Shown: piece after piece, positions 1 through 6,745 of the stretch
Numbering within the stretch: position 1 is the first letter of the stretch
Layout of the letters: each line of letters opens with the position of its first letter
DNA from: a virus
IMG/VR virus record: IMGVR_UViG_3300015265_000023
Span: 1-21,912 of that record
Length of the DNA: 21,912 bases
Reading direction: 5' to 3' (one strand)
Program-made: the position numbers and the translations under genes
Notes under the pieces: generated by a model
Told to the model about the DNA's origin: nothing
Seen by the model: only the letters and a program-made list of their open reading frames with translations
Databases searched by the model: none

Positions 1-135
1 CTTGAGTACGATGTCGAGCTTGGGTTTTCCAGGCTCGTAAATCACCAGAGCAATTTTGGCGCCCGGCCAAAGGTGTTCACTGATGCGAACCAATGAGTCG
101 TTGGCGACTTCGTGAAAGCGTTCAGTTGCAGACAT
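1..135 (-). CDS. Small phage protein, 3' end cut by window edge
   Basis: Reading leftward from an ATG at 135, 45 codons stay open to the window edge, so the C-terminus is missing. The start MSATERFHEV and the inner GAKIALVIYEPG look like a compact soluble alpha/beta protein. An AGGAA ribosome binding site lies a few bases upstream of the ATG. Small proteins of this style are common in Pseudomonas prophages (from memory), but I know no function. The start region closely resembles the start region of the methyltransferase gene at 4525 (a 22-nt near-repeat covering start codon and Shine-Dalgarno). Divergent from the small membrane protein gene at 207. Confidence 0.6.
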   Translation of the reverse strand, partial: MSATERFHEVANDSLVRISEHLWPGAKIALVIYEPGKPKLDIVLK

Positions 136-206
136 AGGGATTCCTCGCCCTCCGTTCACCGGCGGGTCTATGGTTTAATGAAATAGATCTTGAGCGGGAG
201 GTGGCG

Positions 207-383
207 ATGGATAAAGCGATTCGAAACCCCATGATTATCACTGGGGGTTTATTGGCTATTTTCGGACTCGGCGTTTGCCTGAACCAACTGCTTAGAGACG
301 GGAGGGTCGGTTACCTGGCGTTTGGCTTATTCGTCTCAGGTGGCACGTTGTTGATGGTTGGATGGATGCAGCGGAATAAGTAG
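207..383 (+). CDS. Small two-helix membrane protein
   Basis: A 58-residue protein with two hydrophobic stretches, roughly residues 9-27 and 35-52, separated by a short polar loop (LLRDGRVG), and a basic C-terminus (QRNK). This predicts a small inner-membrane hairpin with both ends in the cytoplasm. I chose the ATG at 207 because GGGAGGT sits just upstream; an in-frame GTG at 201 lies inside that ribosome binding site. It is the only plus-strand gene in the first 2.4 kb and points away from the minus-strand early operon, so it is probably an independently expressed accessory gene. Function unknown. Confidence 0.55.
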   Translation: MDKAIRNPMIITGGLLAIFGLGVCLNQLLRDGRVGYLAFGLFVSGGTLLMVGWMQRNK

Positions 384-626
384 CAAGCTGTTCACCGGCA
401 GGCTGTTTTATTCGTGGGTCTCAGGCAAGCCCCTACAGATTTCGATTGGAGTTTCAGTTAGTATTTTGCGGTTCGCCCAGCCAGGGTATTCACAGCAGCC
501 TTAACCGGGGGACTTGCTTCTGGCCTGGGCGAACTCTTGCCACCGTTCACCGGCAGGCTGGTTGAGTTGTGAAAATCGGATAAATGGTTACAACAGGCTA
601 AGTGGGTGGGCTAAGGTTTTATTCGT
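384..626. other. Non-coding stretch with repeats and a stem-loop
   Basis: No convincing gene lies between the small membrane protein and the tiny minus-strand ORFs. The stretch holds two identical copies of GTTCACCGGCAGGCTG (390-405 and 545-560) and an inverted repeat (471-534), described separately. I see no clear promoter. Confidence 0.5.
471..534. repeat. Inverted repeat, possible stem-loop
   Basis: GTTCGCCCAG at 471-480 is matched by its exact reverse complement CTGGGCGAAC at 525-534. The stem can be extended inward by CCA/TGG around a one-base bulge, leaving a loop of about 37 nt. There is no T-run on either side, so it is not a typical terminator. It could be an RNA structure or a protein-binding site. 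Confidence 0.4.
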
Positions 627-686
627 TCACCTCGCTGGTTGCTGCCCATTCAGCTCGTCCCTGATGCGACTGGCGGGGTGAACCAT
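627..686 (-). CDS. Tiny coupled ORF (19 aa)
   Basis: ATG at 686 overlaps the stop of the preceding tiny ORF (TGATG), with GGGGGAGG upstream as a ribosome binding site. It encodes MVHPASRIRDELNGQQPAR and a TGA. The start signals are good, but a peptide this short cannot be confirmed from one sequence; it may be a coupling artefact at the end of the operon. Confidence 0.25.
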   Translation of the reverse strand: MVHPASRIRDELNGQQPAR

Positions 687-739
687 CACCGCCTCCCCCT
701 GTAGCAATACACGTAGGTGAACCAGGCAAGGGCGATCAT
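686..739 (-). CDS. Tiny coupled membrane-like peptide (17 aa)
   Basis: ATG at 739 overlaps the stop of the 145-aa gene upstream (ATGA), the translation-coupling arrangement used throughout this operon. The peptide MIALAWFTYVYCYRGRR is hydrophobic and aromatic with a basic tail, like a very short membrane-inserted peptide. Plausible but unproven. Confidence 0.3.
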   Translation of the reverse strand: MIALAWFTYVYCYRGRR

Positions 740-1173
740 GGCGTCACCTGCGATTTGAGGTCAGCCAGTGCGAACACGATGCCGCGACAGTAGTGATCCT
801 CACCATCCAGCACATCGAAAGTTGAGTGGGGAATATCGGTTGAATAAGTCCAGGAGTAGCCATCCTCCTTGCACCAGAGCGCCTCGATCTTTCTGGCCAG
901 GGTTTTACGCTTGAAGTACTCCTGAAGCTCGTCGTCATCCTCGATGTTCTCCCGCTCGGGCAGCAGGCCTTCGGCATCGATCAGCACGGTACCGCCGTCG
1001 TAGCAGCCGAACTCATCGCGGATGGCGCCTTCGAGCTCCATCAGGTCATCGCTGGCGCCGAAGACGATCACCAGGCCTGCGGCCTTGGCGGCCTTGATCT
1101 GGTCCTTTGCGATGCTTCGATGTGCCGGGTACTGAATGCCGTCAAGCAGGGCGGCCAGGTATTCTTTGAGCAT
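736..1173 (-). CDS. Conserved phage protein of unknown function (145 aa)
   Basis: This is an acidic soluble protein with recognisable blocks: GLVIVFGASDDLMEL near residues 33-47, a D/E-rich middle (ENIEDDDELQEY), then IEALWCKEDGYSW and CRGIVFALADL at the end. From memory, proteins with this same layout are widespread in phages of Gammaproteobacteria, always as early-region hypothetical proteins; no reaction is known to me. There is no signal peptide or membrane segment. It is the last full-size gene of the minus-strand run here and its stop is coupled by ATGA to a tiny ORF. Confidence 0.8.
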   Translation of the reverse strand: MLKEYLAALLDGIQYPAHRSIAKDQIKAAKAAGLVIVFGASDDLMELEGAIRDEFGCYDGGTVLIDAEGLLPERENIEDDDELQEYFKRKTLARKIEALWCKEDGYSWTYSTDIPHSTFDVLDGEDHYCRGIVFALADLKSQVTP

Positions 1174-1220
1174 GACTTCGTCCTTGCCGCTATAGCGGCT
1201 GGTTTTGAAGGGGGAGGGAG

Positions 1221-1538
1221 TTATTGCTGGATTTTGCGAACGGCGGCGTTGAATTCCAAAGGATCGCCGTTCGGGTAATTCTCGATGATTGCCCGCAGGC
1301 GCTGGCGCTCGACTTCATCGTGAGGGCGCGCGACCGCAGCCGTCATCTCAGCCAAGGCCATCCACGGATAGTCGCAGGCGGTATCCTTCACAGTGCAGTC
1401 GCCGGCGTGGATGAATTTCTCTCCCGCTTTGCTGGCGAGGCAACCGCGCTGGCAGTAGCGGCACCGGTAAAGGTCGCCGTCAATTGCCCAGGTGCGGTGG
1501 TGTAGTTCGAGATCAGCGTCGCGCTTATCCATAGTCAT
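1221..1538 (-). CDS. Small Cys-rich, possibly zinc-binding phage protein
   Basis: This 105-residue protein contains a Cys/His cluster in its first half: CRYCQRGC around residues 26-33, then HAGDC near 45-49 and a further Cys at about 55. The spacing suggests one zinc ribbon or knuckle, preceded by a His-rich start (LELHHRTW). The second half is helical (IIENYPNGDP...). Its ATG overlaps the stop of the gene upstream as ATGA, so the two are translated together. A second ATG two codons in could be used. Function unknown; zinc binding is inferred from the residues alone. Confidence 0.75.
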   Translation of the reverse strand: MTMDKRDADLELHHRTWAIDGDLYRCRYCQRGCLASKAGEKFIHAGDCTVKDTACDYPWMALAEMTAAVARPHDEVERQRLRAIIENYPNGDPLEFNAAVRKIQQ

Positions 1539-1912
1539 TCGCCCTGGTTGGCCAGCATGTTCAGGCGCATGCCCGAAGTGCTGGGGATCTGATGGTCTCG
1601 CTCAGCCTCTGATGGCTTGAAGAACGCGACGATATCGCGCTCAAGATCAGTCCAGCCCTTACCGTCCACGACCGCGCGGGCTCGGCGCAGCAGGTCTTCA
1701 GCGCTATCAATCCGCTGATCCGCTGTGTTCAGGCTCAGCTGCAGGGCGTCACGCTCGGCGGTAACCCGGTCGAAGGTCTCGCCGAGTACGTACTGCACAG
1801 GGCGCTGTCCGCATTCGCAATCCGGCCAAGGGTTGTCCTCTGCCCAGGTTCTGCCTTCACTGGTTTCGGCCTCGCAGGCTGGCCCGAGGTAAATCACTTT
1901 TGGCTCGCTCAC
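1535..1912 (-). CDS. Phage protein with CxC motif and helical middle
   Basis: I start this 125-aa protein at the GTG at 1912 (MSEPKVIYLGPAC), because AGAGGT lies about nine bases upstream and a longer reading from 1957 would overlap the preceding gene. An N-terminal segment with three Cys residues (GPACEAE, then DCECG near residues 31-35) may hold a metal. A helical, probably coiled-coil stretch follows (DRVTAERDALQLSLNTADQRI) and a C-terminal domain containing DLERDIVAFF. Similar architecture is common in Pseudomonas prophages (from memory); no function is known to me. Fourteen bases separate it from the gene upstream, and it is ATGA-coupled to the gene downstream. Confidence 0.7.
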   Translation of the reverse strand: MSEPKVIYLGPACEAETSEGRTWAEDNPWPDCECGQRPVQYVLGETFDRVTAERDALQLSLNTADQRIDSAEDLLRRARAVVDGKGWTDLERDIVAFFKPSEAERDHQIPSTSGMRLNMLANQGE

Positions 1913-1926
1913 CTTGAGATACCTCT

Positions 1927-2331
1927 TCAATTGTCCGTACCCGTGTAGGTGCGCCAAGGGACCTTGACGCCGTTAAATTCGGTCGCGTTCGGCAGGTCTT
2001 CCAGGCAAGCGAATATCGGTATGCCTAACTTGCGTGCACGGTGGACTTCGCCCAGGGTACCGGCGCTGTACCGCCAGCCATTGATCAGCACTACTGCGTC
2101 ACAGCGCTCCATCAGCGCCAGGGTGCCATCGAGGAAGAACTGATCTTGATCCGGCAAGTCGTCGTCGAAGTGCGCCGTGTTCGTGTGTGGGCAGATCGGG
2201 AACCAGCCGAGGCGTGCGGTGCTGACAGCTACCGATCTGGCCACCGCGATGTTCTCGGCGATTAGGTCACGGGTTGCAGCTCGGTACGGACCAGCCACGT
2301 ATATGACCGGTATTTTGTTTTCTGTGGGCAT
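1927..2331 (-). CDS. DUF4406 / nucleoside 2-deoxyribosyltransferase-like protein
   Basis: At 134 aa this is the size of a single Rossmann-like domain. It opens with VIYVAGPYRA (residues 9-18), the family's first beta strand and Gly-Pro loop. It continues with NIAVARSVAV, a helix, then GWFPICPHTNTAHF and later MERCDAVVLINGWRYSAGTLGEVHRARKLGIPIF, which carries the D-A-V-V strand and the S-x-G-x-x-x-E active-site-like segment typical of the nucleoside 2-deoxyribosyltransferase superfamily. Phage DUF4406 proteins are thought to act on nucleotides or DNA bases, but the substrate is not established. Its place next to a DNA methyltransferase fits a DNA or nucleotide modification role. Confidence 0.8.
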   Translation of the reverse strand: MPTENKIPVIYVAGPYRAATRDLIAENIAVARSVAVSTARLGWFPICPHTNTAHFDDDLPDQDQFFLDGTLALMERCDAVVLINGWRYSAGTLGEVHRARKLGIPIFACLEDLPNATEFNGVKVPWRTYTGTDN

Positions 2332-2493
2332 GGGGCGTCCTATGCCGGGTCATGCCCGGGCGGTGAAATAGTGCAGTCAAGGGGGTGAAAGATTCTGTGA
2401 GGTTGTTGTGTGTAAGACATTCGCCATAGTTACCCCCCGTTTCGCCGCGGCGATGAAAGAGGACAATAAGTACCTCGACTAAGGGGTGCCTGA
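2332..2493. other. Intergenic region between opposed units
   Basis: This 162-base gap separates the DUF4406 gene start (leftward) from the 38-aa ORF (rightward), so promoters for both directions could lie here. I see a short GC-rich palindrome CGCCGCGGCG near 2442-2451 but no confident -10/-35 pair. Confidence 0.3.
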
Positions 2494-2610
2494 ATGAGAC
2501 GAATTTTTGAAGACTTGCTGTTCCAAATCCTGATCGATCAGGTGCTGACGCGGATTTACCAACTGATCGAATGGCTCAACACGGCACCCTGGCAGGTGTG
2601 GTTTGCATGA
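2494..2610 (+). CDS. 38-aa hydrophobic/amphipathic ORF
   Basis: AAGGGG sits seven bases before the ATG, a good ribosome binding site. The peptide begins MRRIFEDLLFQILI and ends with a Trp-rich tail (WLNTAPWQVWFA). It is rich in Leu, Ile, Phe and Trp, so it could form an amphipathic helix at a membrane. It lies on the plus strand between two minus-strand genes and stops two bases short of the end of the methyltransferase gene. It could be a small toxin-like or regulatory peptide. It might also be chance; the only support is start-site quality and composition. Confidence 0.4.
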   Translation: MRRIFEDLLFQILIDQVLTRIYQLIEWLNTAPWQVWFA

Positions 2611-2611
2611 G

Positions 2612-4525
2612 TCAGGCAGCCAATCGTTGGTAAAGCTCGATAATGTCGGCGGCGTTTGCTGCGACCAAGGCTTCAGCCTCATCCGGACAGACACTGTTGC
2701 CGATCAGCCGGACCTGGTCCGTCTTGTTGATGTCGCGCCATTCCTCAGCGCCGGTGACCGGGTCAACAAACAGTCCACGATCGATGATGTAGTCCTTGTC
2801 GAAGCCTTGCGCAGCCTTCAGCTCAGGCGGCTGCAGCATGCGCAGGGTGATGTATATCAGCACATAGCCGCCGACCATGACCATCTCGGCCGGGTCTTTG
2901 AAATGCTCCGGCAGATGCTCGTGCATGAAGGCGGCGCAGCGGCGGGCGCCTTCCATCTGTTCCGGAGTCAGGGTGTCCAGTACCTGAATTGTCTCGACAA
3001 CTGCAACCCGGTCTTTCGTCGGTAGCGTGTGCATAGGCTCGTTGAGCGAGATACCGTCCTTCTCGTTGCCGTAGTACTTCACCAGGTAGGCGTTCACGAG
3101 CCGCTGGTTGGCGCCGGATTGGCAGATGGTAGAGAGCGGTGAATCGGCCGCGCGGCCATCACCGTCGTAGAAACCGCCATTCGCCTGTTCGAAGAACGCC
3201 GCGGATACAGCATGGTGCCCGGTGCTGGTAGCGACTACGCCAAGCGGGCCTGCAACGTCGGCCCCGACGGATCCTTTCCGTAGGGTGACCATGTTCGCAG
3301 AGACAAGCGCCTGCTCGCCTCGGTTGGCGCCAGTTACTGTCCGGAAGGGATCGTCAGGAGAGTAACCACTGCGCTCTCCGTGATGGGTGAGGTGGGTCAG
3401 GTGGCAAGCAGCCAGGGCGAAGTGGCCACCCTTAACCTGAGCGACCTGTGTACGCAATGGCTCCACCGCAATGAAGTTCCTTTGTGACGAGCCATTGGTA
3501 CATTCGGTGAGGAATGGCGTGGCCATCGGTTGAACCAGTGCGTGATGCGTGCCGCCGGCGCTGATGGTCGACAGCGCTTCGTCCACGCTGTGGGTGCTGG
3601 TGTGTGATTCCGACGTGCCGCGCATCGGGACAATGAACGGCTTCGCGCTGGTCAGCACATGTCGCCAGCAACCCTTGGCCACGCGCCGCATCGTGTTCAC
3701 TGCCATCGGCTTGGCCCGGAAGATCGTGCGGCCCAAGTTGCTCCAGTCGATGCATTCCGCGGCAGTGCGCCAAGGTTGCTGTTTGGCCGTCGGCGTCTTA
3801 TGGCGCTTCGGCGCTGGCCAAACGATCGGCTGGCCATCGCTGCGTGCTACCAGGTACAGGCGCTTGCGAATGGTCGGCGTGCCAGCGTTGGCCGCGATGC
3901 GCTCTCGCCATTCGACTTTGTAGCCAAGGCCACGCATCAGTGCCTCCATCGGTACGAACTCGCCGATGGCCTGCATGATCTCCGGCATGTCTGGGTGATC
4001 GGCTGCCAGGCCGGTGCTGATCGCGGTAATGAATGCCTTGAACGTGCGCCCGCGCTCGGCCTTGATCGGCTGACCTTCGTGGTCGATCGGTCCCCAGTCG
4101 CAGAACTCTTCAACGTTCTCCAAGAAGAGCAGACGCGATTTGGTGATGAACAGCCAACGAATCACCACCCATGCCAGCCCGCGGACACCCCGGTCGCGCG
4201 GTGCGCCGCCTTTGGCTTTGCTGTGGTGGCGGCAATCGGGTGATGCCCAGATGATTGCCACTGGCTGGCCGCCGGTTGCCTCTCGAGGATCGACCTCGTA
4301 CACATCCGCCACATAGTGAGCTGTCTTCGGGTGATTGGCGCGGTGCACAGCCAAGGCGATCGAGTTGTGGTTTACCGCGACATCTGGCTCCCGGTATGCC
4401 CGGGCGATGCCGGTGCTGGCGCCGCCGCCACCGGCGAACAGGTCCACCACCAGTTCTTTTTCGAACGGCAGGCCCATGCTTGGCTGGCCATGGATGAACT
4501 GTGGCAATTTCTGTTGTGCGGACAT
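2612..4525 (-). CDS. DNA (cytosine-5) methyltransferase
   Basis: A 637-aa enzyme that should transfer a methyl group from S-adenosylmethionine to C5 of cytosine in DNA. The family motifs are in order: motif I DLFAGGGGASTG (28-39, cofactor binding), motif IV ASPDCRHHS with the catalytic Cys98, motif VI LENVEEF (135-141), motif VIII with TIRKRLYLV, and the C-terminal motif X RLIGNSVCP. Motif IV reads Pro-Asp-Cys rather than the usual Pro-Pro-Cys, a variant I associate with phage enzymes of this type. The long middle (about 240-500) would hold the target-recognition region. No restriction nuclease is visible nearby, so it probably acts alone, for example to protect phage DNA. An AGGAA ribosome binding site precedes the ATG. 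Confidence 0.93.
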   Translation of the reverse strand: MSAQQKLPQFIHGQPSMGLPFEKELVVDLFAGGGGASTGIARAYREPDVAVNHNSIALAVHRANHPKTAHYVADVYEVDPREATGGQPVAIIWASPDCRHHSKAKGGAPRDRGVRGLAWVVIRWLFITKSRLLFLENVEEFCDWGPIDHEGQPIKAERGRTFKAFITAISTGLAADHPDMPEIMQAIGEFVPMEALMRGLGYKVEWRERIAANAGTPTIRKRLYLVARSDGQPIVWPAPKRHKTPTAKQQPWRTAAECIDWSNLGRTIFRAKPMAVNTMRRVAKGCWRHVLTSAKPFIVPMRGTSESHTSTHSVDEALSTISAGGTHHALVQPMATPFLTECTNGSSQRNFIAVEPLRTQVAQVKGGHFALAACHLTHLTHHGERSGYSPDDPFRTVTGANRGEQALVSANMVTLRKGSVGADVAGPLGVVATSTGHHAVSAAFFEQANGGFYDGDGRAADSPLSTICQSGANQRLVNAYLVKYYGNEKDGISLNEPMHTLPTKDRVAVVETIQVLDTLTPEQMEGARRCAAFMHEHLPEHFKDPAEMVMVGGYVLIYITLRMLQPPELKAAQGFDKDYIIDRGLFVDPVTGAEEWRDINKTDQVRLIGNSVCPDEAEALVAANAADIIELYQRLAA

Positions 4526-4572
4526 AGGGGTTCCTCGCCGGTATAGTTCCGGGATCTACAGGGGGGTGGGTA

Positions 4573-5109
4573 ATGAGTTGGGAGAGTGTTTCGTTTTGGA
4601 TTGAGCATCACCCTGGGTTGGCGTCATGGGTGCAGGCAGTGGGCTCAATTGCCTCGATCTGGGGGGCATTTGCGATAAGTAACAGACAGCAAAAAACGCA
4701 AGTAAAACTTGCCGAAAGGGTTGCTCGCGAAAAGGCCGATTCTCTTTACGCTGTCATTGAGAATGCGTTTAAAAGTACTTTTACCTTTGGTGAGCGATTG
4801 CAGTCGAAACCGTCCGAGGTGGTTTTCAAGGAGGCCTGGCATCTAATCTACCGCCAGCAGTTGGAGTCTTCTGTTGACTCGCTCAGCAAGCTTCCAGCCC
4901 ACGAACTTGGTGGCTATGAGGCAGTTGGATCGTACATTGCAGTAATGGGCGCACTTACCGACATCGTCCGAAAGGTGAACGCTTATTTTTCATCGAGCGC
5001 GCTTCAGTCTCTGGAGTATTTCTATATGTGCGAAGAGGTTCTAAAACAAGTTCGAATTTTGGAGTCAGGCTGGCTGGGTTTTCAGCAAGCTTCTCGGCGT
5101 AACAAATGA
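4573..5109 (+). CDS. Single-pass membrane protein, unknown function
   Basis: This 178-aa protein has one N-terminal hydrophobic helix at about residues 15-35 (ASWVQAVGSIASIWGAFAIS), followed by a charged, mainly helical domain (QKTQVKLAERVAREKADSLY...). That predicts an inner-membrane anchor with a cytoplasmic helical domain. Proteins of this layout are frequent among prophage accessory genes; I do not know a function. Base composition is richer in A+T than in the methyltransferase gene, and it is the first of three plus-strand genes inserted in a minus-strand region. A GGGGGG-rich ribosome binding site precedes the ATG. It starts 47 bases from the divergent methyltransferase gene, so the two share a promoter region. 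Confidence 0.7.
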   Translation: MSWESVSFWIEHHPGLASWVQAVGSIASIWGAFAISNRQQKTQVKLAERVAREKADSLYAVIENAFKSTFTFGERLQSKPSEVVFKEAWHLIYRQQLESSVDSLSKLPAHELGGYEAVGSYIAVMGALTDIVRKVNAYFSSSALQSLEYFYMCEEVLKQVRILESGWLGFQQASRRNK

Positions 5110-5153
5110 GTGCAACTACAAGGATCCCTCTAGGTATGCGCCTGCCTCGCCGG

Positions 5154-5178
5154 CTGGCGTGATTCGTTGAAGTGAGGT
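5154..5178 (+). repeat. Direct repeat copy 1 (25 bp)
   Basis: CTGGCGTGATTCGTTGAAGT and the following GAGGT match 5981-6005 at 23 of 25 positions. Both copies end in the ribosome binding site of a GTG-started gene, so the repeat covers a whole translation-initiation leader. Confidence 0.7.
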
Positions 5179-5182
5179 GCCT

Positions 5183-5881
5183 GTGTCAGATAAAAATGAG
5201 ATTGGATTAGGGGTTGGTGTGGATACTTTTGTACTAAACGTCGCTGATATGAAATATGCGGGAAAGCCTTTAGAAGACGGAAAAAAGTTCATTATTGTTA
5301 ATGGTGATTCTGATAAACCGATGAAAATACACGTCGATACTGATACTGACTGGGCGGCTCTAAGTCCCAGCATTGCTGGTATTTTAGTTACTCTGCTAGT
5401 TGCATGGCTTACTCTGCGTCTCCAGCGGAGGCAAACTCTTGCAAATTTAAGTGGCTTTCGTCAGCAGTGGATGGCCGAGCTGAGAGCGGTTAGTTCTGAG
5501 TACCTTCAATTGCTGTACAAGATGGCCCTGCGTATTCAGGTGAAACCCGGCTTCAGATCTACGGACGAGTACTTGGAATTATATGAGGCCATGGTGATTG
5601 CGGGGTCTCGATTCGAAATGCTATTGAGTCGAGATGATAACGATACAAAGATTATTGATGATCAGGATCAAAAAATTGTCGACGCAATTGTCGAGTTAAA
5701 GGAAGGGCAGAACTGTGGGTTGATTCTTGATATGCTGGATCAAATGAAACATCTCATCCGAGAGGAACTTGAGTCCGCATGGAATGATATTAAGGTTGAT
5801 GTAGGGCTAAAGACTGATCGATCGGACAACAGAAAGTTAAGTAAAAAATTGGCATCAGCATCTACCCCAGAGATAACTTAA
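5183..5881 (+). CDS. Membrane-anchored protein, unknown function
   Basis: I start at the GTG at 5183 (MSDKNEIGLG), five bases after GTGAGG; an in-frame GTG at 5177 falls inside the ribosome binding site. The 232-aa protein has an N-terminal domain of about 50 residues, one membrane helix (about 58-76, LSPSIAGILVTLLVAWLTL), then LRLQRRQTLANLSGFRQQW and a helical cytoplasmic tail. The pattern of a membrane helix followed by an arginine-rich stretch and FRQ-x-W-x-x-x-LR recurs in many uncharacterised bacterial proteins. Low-GC composition and its place between two copies of a 25-bp repeat suggest it came in as a unit. Possible defence role by context only. Confidence 0.7.
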   Translation: MSDKNEIGLGVGVDTFVLNVADMKYAGKPLEDGKKFIIVNGDSDKPMKIHVDTDTDWAALSPSIAGILVTLLVAWLTLRLQRRQTLANLSGFRQQWMAELRAVSSEYLQLLYKMALRIQVKPGFRSTDEYLELYEAMVIAGSRFEMLLSRDDNDTKIIDDQDQKIVDAIVELKEGQNCGLILDMLDQMKHLIREELESAWNDIKVDVGLKTDRSDNRKLSKKLASASTPEIT

Positions 5882-5902
5882 GAGAGGGCATGACCGATCT
5901 AG

Positions 5903-6049
5903 ATGGCGAACGAGATCGCGCACCTTGTTGTTGAGGTGTTTTATGATTTGAACTTTAAGCCGTTCTCGCTGGCGATCAGCCTGGCGTGTTTCGTTGAAGT
6001 GGGGTATTTGTGTTCGGTCCGGCATGGGGCCGGATTGGAGCGAAGATGA
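5903..6049 (+). CDS. 48-aa hydrophobic ORF overlapping the next gene start
   Basis: This ORF begins MANEIAHLVVEVFYDLNF and continues into a hydrophobic segment (FSLAISLACFVEVGYL), ending GLERR. It overlaps the first 40 bases of the gene at 6010 in another frame. The second copy of the 25-bp repeat lies inside its coding sequence, whereas in the first copy (5154-5178) the same frame carries a stop (SLAC reads LA-stop). It may be a genuine small membrane protein whose tail was duplicated upstream of the neighbouring gene. No strong ribosome binding site is visible. Confidence 0.3.
   Translation: MANEIAHLVVEVFYDLNFKPFSLAISLACFVEVGYLCSVRHGAGLERR
5981..6005 (+). repeat. Direct repeat copy 2 (25 bp)
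   Basis: This copy differs from 5154-5178 at two positions and lies 827 bp from it. It provides the GTGGGG ribosome binding site for the GTG start at 6010. Confidence 0.7.
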
Positions 6050-6741
6050 AGAAGGTTGATCTGAGTGGTCTTGATCCGAATCTGGAGCCAAGCGGTGAAA
6101 AAATCCATCGGCTAGCGCGGATAGGCATTAACGCTTTGCCAGTGGTTGGCGGACCTTTGTTGGAAATTTTCAACTCTGTTCTGGAGTCGCCGCTGAATAA
6201 ACGTCGAACAGAAACGATGATTCAGCTTGGTGAGGTCATTAACGATCTAATAGAGCAGCGTGTAGTGACTGAAGCGGGGCTGCAAGAAAACGATGCTTTT
6301 ATCAGCACTGTCTCAGAGGTCTGTGCGATTTCGCTTAGAAACCACCAAGTCGAAAAACTTGAAGCGCTTCGTAATGCTGTTAAAAATTCCGCACTACCGA
6401 GTTGTCCATCCGATGATCATCGTCAGATGTTCCTGAATTTTGTAGATGTTTGCACCGTCACGCACATCAAAATCTTGCACGTTTTTGATCATCCGGAGGC
6501 ATGGTTTGCTAGTCGAGAGATGGTACTTCCCGGATGGAGCATGGGAGCGATTTCAACCGTTTTGGAGTTCGCACTTCCCGAATTGAACGGGCACGAGCAA
6601 ACGTACAGCATCATTTGGAAGGATCTGTATCAGCGAGGGCTACTGACAACGGACGGTCTGAATACGACCATGAGCAGGGATGGCATGATTGCCGGAAGAA
6701 CAAGCAAGCTTGGTGCAGAGCTCATCAAATTCCTCAGCTGA
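6010..6741 (+). CDS. Widespread uncharacterised helical protein
   Basis: A 243-aa protein starting at GTG 6010 after GTGGGG. Near residues 39-60 it has INALPVVGGPLLEIFNSVLE followed by SPLNKRR, a short hydrophobic hairpin with Gly-Gly. After residue 95 comes FISTVSEVCAISLRNHQVEK and LEALRNAVKNSALP. I recognise this combination from a large family of unnamed bacterial proteins (hydrophobic hairpin, then FISTV...ALRNHQ..KLEALRNAV), but no function is established to my knowledge. The C-terminal part (about 190-243) looks like a small winged or helical domain. Third gene of the plus-strand cassette; it converges with the leftward recombination genes five bases downstream. A membrane-perturbing or defence role is only a guess. 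Confidence 0.75.
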   Translation: MFGPAWGRIGAKMKKVDLSGLDPNLEPSGEKIHRLARIGINALPVVGGPLLEIFNSVLESPLNKRRTETMIQLGEVINDLIEQRVVTEAGLQENDAFISTVSEVCAISLRNHQVEKLEALRNAVKNSALPSCPSDDHRQMFLNFVDVCTVTHIKILHVFDHPEAWFASREMVLPGWSMGAISTVLEFALPELNGHEQTYSIIWKDLYQRGLLTTDGLNTTMSRDGMIAGRTSKLGAELIKFLS

Positions 6742-6745
6742 AGAA

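Larger units (their letters stand above)
154..722. repeat. Dispersed GTTCACC heptamers
   Basis: GTTCACC occurs at 154, 390, 545 and 625, and its complement GGTGAAC at 677 and 716. Three copies extend to GTTCACCGGCRGG (154, 390, 545), and two of these extend to 16 identical bases. The last three lie within or beside the tiny coupled ORFs on the minus strand. Role unknown. Confidence 0.35.

Noticed and set aside
3549-4243. Overlapping plus-strand frames opposite the methyltransferase
   Set aside because: The minus-strand frame has all methyltransferase motifs across its full length; the plus-strand frames are shadows.
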